Shown: one piece after another, positions 8,651-16,265 of the stretch
Layout: every line of letters begins with the position of its first letter
Numbering within the stretch: position 1 is the first letter of the stretch
From: Pseudomonas paraglycinae
GTDB lineage: Bacteria > Pseudomonadota > Gammaproteobacteria > Pseudomonadales > Pseudomonadaceae
Assembly: GCF_021601625.1 (NCBI RefSeq)
Contig: NZ_BQHR01000020.1
Span: 52,901 to 116,900 of the forward strand
DNA length: 64,000 nucleotides
Reading direction: 5' to 3'
Notes under the pieces: generated by a model
The model's database searches: none
The model's input: the letters and a program-made list of their open reading frames with translations, nothing else
Told to the model about the DNA's origin: nothing
Program-made: the position numbers and the translations under genes

Positions 8651-9094
8651 ATGTCCCTGTCCAGCGTTTTCAACATTGCCGGCAGCGGCATGAGCGCCCA
8701 GACCACCCGCCTCAACACCGTGGCTTCGAACATCGCCAACGCCGAGACCGTCTCGTCGAGCATCGATCAGACCTACCGTGCCCGTCACCCGGTATTCGCC
8801 ACCATGTTCCAGGGCGGCCAGAGCGGCGGCAGCAATTCGCTGTTCCAGAACCAGGATGCTGCGGGCCAGGGCGTGCAGGTCATGGGCGTGGTTGAAGACC
8901 AGAGTAACCTCGAAGCGCGCTACGAGCCGAACCATCCGGCGGCCGACGCCAAGGGCTACGTCTACTACCCGAACGTCAACGTGGTGGAAGAAATGGCCGA
9001 CATGATTTCCGCGAGCCGGTCGTTCCAGACCAACGCCGAAATGATGAACACCGCCAAAACCATGATGCAGAAGGTACTGACCCTCGGTCAGTAA
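8651..9094 (+). CDS. flgC: flagellar proximal rod protein FlgC
   Basis: A 147-residue rod protein with the N-terminal motif MSAQTTRLNTVASNIANAET and the C-terminal motif NVVEEMADMISASRSFQTNAEMMN that are typical of FlgC. It lies between flgB and flgD with very short spacing, so it is translated from the same message. Length is normal for the family. Confidence 0.96.
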   Translation: MSLSSVFNIAGSGMSAQTTRLNTVASNIANAETVSSSIDQTYRARHPVFATMFQGGQSGGSNSLFQNQDAAGQGVQVMGVVEDQSNLEARYEPNHPAADAKGYVYYPNVNVVEEMADMISASRSFQTNAEMMNTAKTMMQKVLTLGQ

Positions 9095-9109
9095 TAAGGG
9101 GCGACTGCC

Positions 9110-9838
9110 ATGAGTGTTACCGATACCACCAGCAGCCTGACGATGAACGACATACTGGCCAACTCTTCGAAGAAGACCAGTAGCACGACCACCGGCGGCA
9201 TCGCTTCGGCCACCAACAGCTCGACCGGCGGCCAGGCCCTGGGCAAGGACGCGTTCCTGCAACTGCTGGTGACCCAGCTGAAGAACCAGAACCCGCTCGA
9301 CCCGCAGGACAACAGCGCATTCGTTGCCCAGTTGGCGCAGTTCAGTAGCCTTGAGGGGATCACCACCCTCAACAGCACTGTCAGCTCGCTGGCCGGCAAC
9401 TACAACTCGTCGCAAGCCCTGCAGGCTTCGTCGCTGGTTGGCCGCAACGTGATCGTGCAGACCAACTCGGTTCAGCTCGACGATCCGAGCAAAGGCATGA
9501 CCGGTTCGGTCACTGTTCCTTCGTCGATTGCCGGCGGCACCGTCTCCATCACCGACAGCAGCGGCACCGTTGTTCGCACCATCGATCTGGGCAGTCGCGC
9601 CGCGGGCAATGCGAGCTTCACCTGGGACGGCAAGGACAAGGACGGCAACCTGGTGAAAACCGGTACCTACACCGTCAAGGCGAACGCCTCGATCAACGGT
9701 ACTTCGACCGATATGGCGACCTACCTGCCAGCCACGGTCACCAGCGTGACGATCAGCCAGACCGGTGGCGAGCTGATGCTCAACCTGTCCGGCAAGGGCA
9801 CCGTTGCCCTGTCCAAAGTACAAACCATTGGTATATAG
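9110..9838 (+). CDS. flgD: flagellar hook assembly scaffold FlgD
   Basis: A 242-residue hook cap that guides polymerisation of FlgE and is then discarded. The N-terminal FlgD domain contains LGKDAFLQLLVTQLKNQNPL followed by NSAFVAQLAQFSSLEGI. The C-terminal part has the Ig/Tudor-like region (SFTWDGKDKDGNLVKTGTYTV) seen in FlgD proteins. A Ser/Thr-rich N-terminal leader of about 35 residues precedes the domain. It lies 15 bases after flgC and 30 bases before flgE. Confidence 0.96.
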   Translation: MSVTDTTSSLTMNDILANSSKKTSSTTTGGIASATNSSTGGQALGKDAFLQLLVTQLKNQNPLDPQDNSAFVAQLAQFSSLEGITTLNSTVSSLAGNYNSSQALQASSLVGRNVIVQTNSVQLDDPSKGMTGSVTVPSSIAGGTVSITDSSGTVVRTIDLGSRAAGNASFTWDGKDKDGNLVKTGTYTVKANASINGTSTDMATYLPATVTSVTISQTGGELMLNLSGKGTVALSKVQTIGI

Positions 9839-9868
9839 AGCCGACTAACCGGCACAAAGGAGTGGAAT

Positions 9869-11182
9869 ATGTCTTTCAATATCGGCCTTAGCGGTCTCTA
9901 TGCAGCCAACAAGCAACTGGACGTGACCGGCAACAACATCGCCAACGTCGCGACCGCCGGTTTCAAATCGTCCCGTGCAGAATTCGAAGACGTCTACTCG
10001 GCCACTCGCCTGGGTAGCGGCAGCAAGGTCATCGGCAACGGTGTGCGCCTGGCCAACGTTTCCCAGCAGTTCACCCAAGGCGACATCAACAACACCGGCA
10101 ACGTGCTGGACATGGGCATCAACGGTTCGGGCTTCTTCACCCTGAGCAACAACGGCTCGATCTCCTACACCCGTGCCGGTACGTTCAAGGTCGACAAGGA
10201 CGGCTTCATCACCAACACCGACTACACCTCGCGTCTGCAAGGCTATGGTGTGGACTCCAACGGCAAGGTCATCAACGGCGTGTTGACCGACCTGAAGATC
10301 GACACCTCGAACCTCGCGCCGAAGTCCACCTCGCTGGTGACCTCGACCATCAACCTGAACTCGACCGCTCCGGTGATCGACGACACAGTGGCGGCCGGCA
10401 AGTTCGACCCTAGCAAGACCGAGACCTACACCAAGTCGTTCAGCACCCCGATCTATGACAGCCAGGGTAACTCCCACGTCATGGACCAATACATGGTGAA
10501 AACCGGTGCCAACACCTGGAAGGTCTACACCCTGGTAGACGGTCGTAACCCGGATGCTACCGGCAGCGATCCGAAAGTCACCGCACCTGTCGCTTCGACC
10601 ATGACCTTCGACTCCACCGGTCAACTGACTCAGGTCAGCACGCCGCCTGCCGTGATCAGCAGCGACCTGAAACTCACTGGCTGGGTACCGGGTACTGTCA
10701 CCAACGGCGTGTGGAAGGCCAACGGTGCTTCGGCGAACCCGGCTGGCATCACCATTTCGATGGCCAAGACCACTCAGTTCAACGCTGACACCGCGCGTTC
10801 GATCCCGACTCAGGATGGTTACGCGACTGGCCAGATCACCAACCTGACCATCGACGGTACCGGTACGCTGTTTGCCAACTTCAGCAATAACCAGAGCAAG
10901 GCCATCGGCCAGGTTGCGCTGGCGAGCTTCACCAACGAGCAGGGTCTGCAGCCGATTGGTGGTACCAGCTGGAAAGAGACTTACGCTTCGGGCATTCCGG
11001 GCTACGATGCGCCGGAGACCGGTACGTTGGGTTCGGTTGTTTCGAACTCGCTGGAGGAGTCGAACGTTAACCTGACCAATGAGCTGGTTGATCTGATCAA
11101 GGGTCAGAGTAACTATCAGGCGAATGCCAAGACCATTTCGACTCAGAGCACCATTATGCAGACCATTATTCAGATGACCTGA
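9869..11182 (+). CDS. flgE: flagellar hook protein FlgE
   Basis: A 437-residue hook subunit. The N-terminal D0 region carries LSGLYAANKQLDVTGNNIANVATAGFK and the C-terminal D0 helix ends with NYQANAKTISTQSTIMQTIIQMT, which together form the hook coiled-coil core. The middle (residues about 150-350) is the variable surface domain. A GGAG ribosome site precedes the ATG. It is the last gene of the operon here: a strong terminator follows, and flgF, usually next, is not found. Confidence 0.96.
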   Translation: MSFNIGLSGLYAANKQLDVTGNNIANVATAGFKSSRAEFEDVYSATRLGSGSKVIGNGVRLANVSQQFTQGDINNTGNVLDMGINGSGFFTLSNNGSISYTRAGTFKVDKDGFITNTDYTSRLQGYGVDSNGKVINGVLTDLKIDTSNLAPKSTSLVTSTINLNSTAPVIDDTVAAGKFDPSKTETYTKSFSTPIYDSQGNSHVMDQYMVKTGANTWKVYTLVDGRNPDATGSDPKVTAPVASTMTFDSTGQLTQVSTPPAVISSDLKLTGWVPGTVTNGVWKANGASANPAGITISMAKTTQFNADTARSIPTQDGYATGQITNLTIDGTGTLFANFSNNQSKAIGQVALASFTNEQGLQPIGGTSWKETYASGIPGYDAPETGTLGSVVSNSLEESNVNLTNELVDLIKGQSNYQANAKTISTQSTIMQTIIQMT

Positions 11183-11205
11183 TTTCTGGGTTTGGTTTTG
11201 TATGG

Positions 11206-11234
11206 GAGCCCCTCTTTTTGAGGGGCTTTTTTTT
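11206..11234 (+). terminator. rho-independent terminator after flgE
   Basis: AGCCCCTC pairs with GAGGGGCT around a short T-rich loop and is followed by eight T. It ends the flgBCDE transcript. Confidence 0.9.
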
Positions 11235-11249
11235 GGCTGCGGTTTGGGG

Positions 11250-11567
11250 TGTTTATCCGTTTCTGCGGGTGTTGCCGCTGGCGGTTTCGCCCTTACGGCG
11301 AGTCCCTTTTGCAAACGCCCAAAAGGAACCAAAACGCTGGGCCCCGGCGTTCGGCACCTCGCTTTGGCTCGGTGTTCCTTCGTTACGGGATTCATCCGGG
11401 GGCATCGCCTACGGTTTGCTTCGCTGCACCTCCTCTCGATGCATGCGGCTGCGCCGCACGGTCGCTGCGCTCCCACCCCCGGATAAATCCCTCCACTCAG
11501 CCTTCCGATGGGGCCGGCACGTCAAAAGCCTTACTCGAGCTAACGCTCATCGTATTGAGTGGTGGAA
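11250..11567. repeat. long interspersed repeat, copy 1
   Basis: This segment is repeated in the same orientation at 61565-61881. By eye the two copies are identical over 144 bases (11386-11529 and 61702-61845) and clearly similar for about 100 bases upstream. No convincing gene lies in it. The high conservation suggests a dispersed non-coding repeat family such as the large repeats reported in P. fluorescens genomes; the family name is not certain. The rest of the gene-free stretch up to 11911 holds two short palindromic modules and the nrdA terminator. Confidence 0.85.
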
Positions 11568-11598
11568 GCAGGGATGTTTGCTTTAGTTCAACTCGGTC

Positions 11599-11808
11599 TT
11601 TCACGTCGGCGTATCTCTCCCAAACAACTCGGTCAGTCCCCTCTCCCTCGGGAGAGGGTTAGGGTGAGGGGGCTTTGGAGAGGAAGATGCGGGAGTTGAG
11701 TTGGATGCGTTTCAAAACCCAAGTTCACCTCGGTATTTCACGTCGGCGTATCTCTCCCAAACACCTCGGTCAGTCCCCTCTCCCTCCGGGAGAGGGCTAG
11801 GGTGAGGG
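11599..11808. repeat. two direct copies of a palindromic repeat module
   Basis: Two modules, about 11599-11670 and 11735-11808, share a TTTCACGTCGGCGTATCTC lead-in, a CTCGGTCAGTCCCCTCTCCC segment and a closing stem ending AGGGTGAGG. The CTCTCCC/GGGAGAG arms pair as a hairpin. A related module occurs at 61950-62021 next to the other copy of the long repeat, and related ends form the MITE-like elements near 22.5 and 32 kb. Confidence 0.8.
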
Positions 11809-11836
11809 CGGCTTTTGCTTTTATCGCGGGCAAAAG

Positions 11837-11872
11837 AAAACCCCCGACAAACCAGAAGTCTGTCGGGGGTTT
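11837..11872 (-). terminator. rho-independent terminator of nrdA
   Basis: AAACCCCCGACA pairs with TGTCGGGGGTTT; on the minus strand it is followed by a T-rich run. It lies 40 bases after the nrdA stop, so nrdA appears to be transcribed alone. Confidence 0.85.
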
Positions 11873-11911
11873 CTCGGATCAGGCGTTTCGCAACGCCCGA
11901 TTCAGCTCAGC

Positions 11912-14806
11912 TTATTGGCAAGCTTCGCAATCCGGCTCGTCGATGGCGCAAGCCTTCGGTACTGGAGCCGGGCCGGCAGGGGCTGCCAGGACCGAGTCGT
12001 CGCCGTGGTTGCCGCCGCTGGATACAGCGTTCAGCTTGCCGGTGTTGATGGTCGACTTCTCGGTGCTGGTCGCGGCCAGGGCACGGAGGTAGTAGGTGGT
12101 TTTCAGACCACGGTACCAGGCCATGCGGTAGGTCACGTCCAGTTTCTTGCCCGATGCGCCGGCGATGTACAGGTTCAGCGACTGGGCCTGGTCGATCCAC
12201 TTCTGACGACGGCTGGCGGCGTCAACGATCCACTTGGTGTCCACTTCGAATGCGGTCGCGTAGAGCTCTTTGAGTTCTTGCGGGATGCGCTCGATCTGCT
12301 GAACCGAACCGTCGTAGTACTTCAGGTCGTTGATCATGACCGAGTCCCACAGACCGCGAGCCTTCAGGTCGCGAACCAGGTACGGGTTGATCACGGTGAA
12401 TTCGCCCGACAGGTTCGATTTCACATACAGGTTCTGGTAAGTCGGTTCGATCGACTGCGATACGCCGGTGATGTTGGCGATGGTCGCGGTCGGTGCGATG
12501 GCCATGATGTTCGAGTTGCGGATGCCTTTCTGTACACGGGCGCGAACCGGTGCCCAGTCCAGGGACTCGGTCAGGTCGACGTCAATGTACTTCTGGCCGC
12601 GTGCTTCGATCAGGATCTGTTGCGAATCCAGCGGCAGTACGCCTTTGGACCACAGCGAACCCTGGAACGTCTCGTACGAGCCGCGCTCGTCGGCCAGGTC
12701 GCAGGAAGCCTGGATCGCGTAGTAGCTGACCGCTTCCATCGACTTGTCGGCGAATTCGACGGCAGCGTCGGAACCGTAAGGGATGTGCTGCAGGTACAGC
12801 GCGTCCTGGAAGCCCATGATGCCCAGGCCGACCGGACGGTGACGGAAGTTGGAGTTCTTCGCCTGCGGTACCGAGTAGTAGTTGATGTCGATCACGTTGT
12901 CGAGCATGCGCACGGCTACATCGATGGTGCGCTTGAGCTTGGCGGTGTCCAGCTTGCCGTCGACGATGTGGTTCGGCAGGTTGATCGAGCCCAGGTTGCA
13001 GACCGCGATCTCGTCCTTGTTGGTGTTCAAGGTGATCTCGGTGCACAGGTTCGAGCTGTGAACAACGCCGACGTGCTGCTGCGGGCTACGCAGGTTGCAC
13101 GGGTCTTTGAAAGTCAGCCATGGGTGGCCGGTTTCGAACAGCATCGACAGCATCTTGCGCCACAGGTCTTTGGCCTGGATGGTCTTGAACAGCTTAACCT
13201 TGCCCGGGTACTCGGTCAGGGCTTCGTAGTACTCGTAGCGCTCTTCGAAGGCCTTGCCGGTCAGGTCGTGCAGATCCGGTACTTCGGACGGCGAGAACAG
13301 GGTCCATTTGCCGTCATCGAAGACGCGCTTCATGAACAGGTCAGGGATCCAGTTGGCGGTGTTCATGTCGTGGGTACGACGACGGTCATCACCGGTGTTC
13401 TTGCGCAGCTCGATGAACTCTTCGATGTCCATGTGCCAGGTTTCCAGGTAGGCACAGACAGCGCCTTTGCGCTTGCCACCCTGGTTAACGGCGACGGCGG
13501 TGTCGTTCACCACTTTCAGGAACGGAACCACGCCTTGCGATTTGCCGTTGGTGCCCTTGATATACGAACCCAGTGCACGCACCGGCGTCCAGTCGTTGCC
13601 CAGGCCACCGGCGAATTTCGACAGCATGGCGTTGTCGTGGATCGCGTGGTAGATGCCCGACAGGTCATCCGGCACGGTGGTCAGGTAGCAGCTCGACAGC
13701 TGTGGACGCAGGGTACCGGCGTTGAACAGGGTCGGGGTCGAAGCCATGTAGTCGAACGAGGACAGCAGGTTGTAGAACTCGATCGCACGGTCTTCTTTCT
13801 GCTTCTCTTCGATCGCCAGCCCCATGGCCACGCGCATGAAGAAGATCTGCGGCAGTTCGAAACGCACGCCATCCTTGTGGATGAAGTAACGGTCGTACAG
13901 GGTCTGCAGGCCCAGGTAGGTGAATTGCTGGTCGCGCTCGTGGTTGATCGCCTTGCCCAGTTTTTCCAGGTCGAAGGAGGCCAGCACAGGGTTCAGCAGT
14001 TCGAACTCGATACCTTTGGCGACGTAGGCCGGCAGTGCCTTGGCGTACAGGTCGGCCATCTCGTGGTGAGTGGCGCTCTCGGCCACGCCCAGGAAGCCCA
14101 GGCCTTCGGCACGCAGGGTGTCCATCAGCAGGCGGGCGGTCACGAACGAGTAGTTCGGCTCGCGCTCGACCAGGGTACGCGCGGTCATCACCAGAGCGGT
14201 GTTGACGTCGTTCAGGGCCACGCCGTCGTACAGGTTCTTCAGGGTTTCGCGCTGGATCAGGTCGCCGTCGACTTCAGCCAGACCTTCGCAAGCTTCGGTG
14301 ACGATGGTGTTCAGGCGACCCATGTCCAGTGGCGCGAGAGTGCCGTCGGCGCGGGTGATGCGGATCGACGGGTGCGCCTGTACCGGTGCTTCGGCGGTGG
14401 TGCGAACGGCGCGTTCCTTGGAACGGGCATCACGGTAGATCACGTAGTCGCGAGCCACTTTCTGCTCGCCGGCACGCATCAGGGCCAGTTCGACCTGGTC
14501 CTGGATTTCTTCGATGTGGATGGTGCCGCCCGATGGCATGCGACGCTTGAAGGTCGCGGTGACCTGTTCGGTCAGGCGGGCAACGGTATCGTGGATTCGC
14601 GACGAAGCGGCAGCGGTGCCGCCCTCAACTGCGAGAAACGCTTTGGTGATAGCGACGGTGATCTTGTCATCGGTGTAAGGAACGACAGTGCCATTACGCT
14701 TGATCACGCGCAGTTGGCCAGGCGCGGTGGCAGCCAGATCCGAATTCGAATCGGCGGCCTGCGGCAAGGTGCCCTGCGGGTTCTCGCGAGTTGTGTCGGT
14801 TTGCAT
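11912..14806 (-). CDS. nrdA: class Ia ribonucleoside-diphosphate reductase, alpha subunit
   Basis: A 964-residue enzyme subunit that reduces ribonucleotides to deoxyribonucleotides. Two N-terminal regulatory segments are visible: an ATP cone at about residues 34-130 (VIKRNGTVVPYTDDKI) and a second, degenerate cone-like segment at about 145-235 (IRITRADGTLAPLDMGRLN), as known for P. aeruginosa NrdA. The barrel follows, with SNLCTEITLNT and the loop GLGIMGFQDALY. The C-terminal tail ends CEAC-Q, the redox-active cysteine pair recharged by thioredoxin. The ATG at 14806 has a GGAGAT ribosome site. The partner nrdB, often the next gene downstream, is not in the window; a terminator and repeats follow instead. 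Confidence 0.96.
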   Translation of the reverse strand: MQTDTTRENPQGTLPQAADSNSDLAATAPGQLRVIKRNGTVVPYTDDKITVAITKAFLAVEGGTAAASSRIHDTVARLTEQVTATFKRRMPSGGTIHIEEIQDQVELALMRAGEQKVARDYVIYRDARSKERAVRTTAEAPVQAHPSIRITRADGTLAPLDMGRLNTIVTEACEGLAEVDGDLIQRETLKNLYDGVALNDVNTALVMTARTLVEREPNYSFVTARLLMDTLRAEGLGFLGVAESATHHEMADLYAKALPAYVAKGIEFELLNPVLASFDLEKLGKAINHERDQQFTYLGLQTLYDRYFIHKDGVRFELPQIFFMRVAMGLAIEEKQKEDRAIEFYNLLSSFDYMASTPTLFNAGTLRPQLSSCYLTTVPDDLSGIYHAIHDNAMLSKFAGGLGNDWTPVRALGSYIKGTNGKSQGVVPFLKVVNDTAVAVNQGGKRKGAVCAYLETWHMDIEEFIELRKNTGDDRRRTHDMNTANWIPDLFMKRVFDDGKWTLFSPSEVPDLHDLTGKAFEERYEYYEALTEYPGKVKLFKTIQAKDLWRKMLSMLFETGHPWLTFKDPCNLRSPQQHVGVVHSSNLCTEITLNTNKDEIAVCNLGSINLPNHIVDGKLDTAKLKRTIDVAVRMLDNVIDINYYSVPQAKNSNFRHRPVGLGIMGFQDALYLQHIPYGSDAAVEFADKSMEAVSYYAIQASCDLADERGSYETFQGSLWSKGVLPLDSQQILIEARGQKYIDVDLTESLDWAPVRARVQKGIRNSNIMAIAPTATIANITGVSQSIEPTYQNLYVKSNLSGEFTVINPYLVRDLKARGLWDSVMINDLKYYDGSVQQIERIPQELKELYATAFEVDTKWIVDAASRRQKWIDQAQSLNLYIAGASGKKLDVTYRMAWYRGLKTTYYLRALAATSTEKSTINTGKLNAVSSGGNHGDDSVLAAPAGPAPVPKACAIDEPDCEACQ

Positions 14807-14841
14807 GGGGGGTGATCTCCACATTCTCTATGTTTGTTTGG

Positions 14842-14978
14842 GCACCATCATGGTGCTCACCGTTCTGGTCCGAAGCACTACAACCGACGGGTGTCGGGCA
14901 TAACAACTTCGGACCAGTAGGAAAAAGGCTAATGACGCCGCATCCTTGCCGAAGTTTTCGGCCGCGAGCCAAGGCTCG
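14842..14978 (-). promoter_or_regulatory. hairpin-rich 5' leader of nrdA
   Basis: Between the nrdA start and the NrdR boxes about 360 bases carry no gene. Four perfect inverted repeats stand out: 14842-14856 (7-bp arms), 14865-14917 (11-bp arms, 8/9-base internal loop, then a 5-bp stem with a 4-base loop), 14948-14962 (6-bp arms) and 14965-14978 (6-bp arms). If transcribed, this is a structured leader. No known riboswitch was recognised. Confidence 0.55.
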
Positions 14979-15167
14979 AGCCGGATTACTTCCAGGGTGG
15001 CAGTAACGACTGCAACACCCGTACCGTTCCGGTCGTTGCCAACCTGAAAAACGGTGCCATCCGCAAGTGCGGTTTGGGCTTTGAAAAACTTGCTTGGTTC
15101 AACCGGAAACTGGCAATAAAGCACTTGAGTTTCAGGTCCGAAATGTGGTTGGGCTCTTGAATGGAAA

Positions 15168-15215
15168 ACCCTATATGTAGGGTCTGTCCTCGCGCCGTGC
15201 TACAAGATAATGCGT
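15168..15215. promoter_or_regulatory. pair of NrdR-box-like sites upstream of nrdA
   Basis: Box 1 (15168-15183) reads ACCCTATATGTAGGGT, close to the NrdR consensus acaCwATATaTwGtgt. Box 2 (15200-15215), CTACAAGATAATGCGT, is weaker. Their starts are 32 bases apart, about three helical turns, which is the usual NrdR arrangement. NrdR represses ribonucleotide reductase genes when dATP is abundant. Confidence 0.75.
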
Positions 15216-15241
15216 TTCGAGGGGGCTTGCAACGTACGAGC

Positions 15242-15250
15242 TGTGGATAA
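15242..15250. promoter_or_regulatory. DnaA-box-like site upstream of nrdA
   Basis: TGTGGATAA is the exact complement of the DnaA box TTATCCACA. DnaA controls nrdAB in E. coli, so a role here is plausible, but a 9-base match alone is weak. Confidence 0.5.
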
Positions 15251-15542
15251 ACCTGTGCGTAAATTGTGTAAGAAACCAGGAATTCCCGTGTAGGCCGCTA
15301 ACCTGCTGAGCTAGACCGTTTGTCACTGTTTTTCAGTCGGGAAAAACGCTTCAGCGGATTTTTAAGGGCGCGAACCCTATCACAAAAATCCGCCTTGTCC
15401 GAACGCATTTACCGACTTGTGTTCTGGCTGTACGCCGTTTATACAATCGGGCCATGCGCACGCATTCTTATCCTCCTTAAAGATGACAAAAAGACGGGAG
15501 GATCCTTCCTTTATAAGCAGCATCGGCAAGCAGAGGTCACCC

Positions 15543-16265
15543 GTGGAGCAAGAAGCCTGGCAGGTATTGATAGTCGAGGACGACCAGCGTCTGGCCGAAC
15601 TGACCCGTGAATACCTGCAAGCCAACGGATTGCGCGTGGAGATCGAAGGCAACGGTGCGCTGGCGGCGGCGCGGATCATCAAGGAACAGCCGGACCTGGT
15701 GATCCTCGACCTGATGCTCCCCGGCGAAGACGGCCTGAGCATCTGCCGCAAGGTGCGTGACCGTTACGACGGCCCGATCCTGATGCTCACCGCGCGCACC
15801 GATGACGCTGACCAGATCCTCGGCCTCGACCTCGGCGCCGACGACTACGTCTGCAAACCGGTGCGCCCACGACTGCTGCTGGCGCGCATCCAGGCGTTAC
15901 TGCGACGCAGTGACACACCGGAGGCGCCAGCGGGCAATCCGCGTCGTCTGCAGTTCGGTCCGCTGGTGGTGGACAACGCCTTGCGCGAAGCCTGGCTCAG
16001 TGACAGCGGCATCGAGCTGACCAGCGCCGAATTCGATCTGCTCTGGCTGCTGGTATCCAACGCCGGGCGGATCCTGTCCCGGGAAGAAATCTTCACCGCA
16101 CTGCGCGGCATTGGCTACGACGGCCAGGACCGCTCGATCGATGTACGCATCTCGCGCATCCGCCCGAAAATCGGCGACGACCCCGATCACCCGCGCCTGA
16201 TCAAGACCGTGCGCAGCAAAGGTTATCTGTTCGTGCCGGAAGCCTGCGTAGAACTGCCGCTGTGA
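15543..16265 (+). CDS. OmpR-family response regulator (RstA-like)
   Basis: A 240-residue regulator. The receiver domain (residues about 8-120) has the acidic pair VEDDQR, the phospho-acceptor in LVILDLMLPGEDG, the conserved Thr in LMLTART and the Lys in VCKPVRP. The C-terminal winged-helix DNA-binding domain ends with RIRPKIGDDPDHPRLIKTVRSKGYLF. The GTG at 15543 was chosen because an AGAGGT ribosome site precedes it and MEQEAWQVLIVEDD aligns with family N-termini; an ATG at 15483 would add 20 residues without support. It overlaps the kinase gene by 4 bases. Sequence and partner resemble RstA; target genes are unknown. Confidence 0.88.
   Translation: MEQEAWQVLIVEDDQRLAELTREYLQANGLRVEIEGNGALAAARIIKEQPDLVILDLMLPGEDGLSICRKVRDRYDGPILMLTARTDDADQILGLDLGADDYVCKPVRPRLLLARIQALLRRSDTPEAPAGNPRRLQFGPLVVDNALREAWLSDSGIELTSAEFDLLWLLVSNAGRILSREEIFTALRGIGYDGQDRSIDVRISRIRPKIGDDPDHPRLIKTVRSKGYLFVPEACVELPL

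Noticed and set aside
11599-11808. Possible short CRISPR-like array
   Set aside because: Only two copies, palindromic with irregular spacing and no cas genes; they belong to a dispersed repeat family.
11915-14815. A 966-codon open frame opposite nrdA
   Set aside because: It mirrors nrdA codon positions. In GC-rich genes the antisense frame often lacks stops. Its translation shows no domain and is rich in Val, Gln and His as expected for a shadow.
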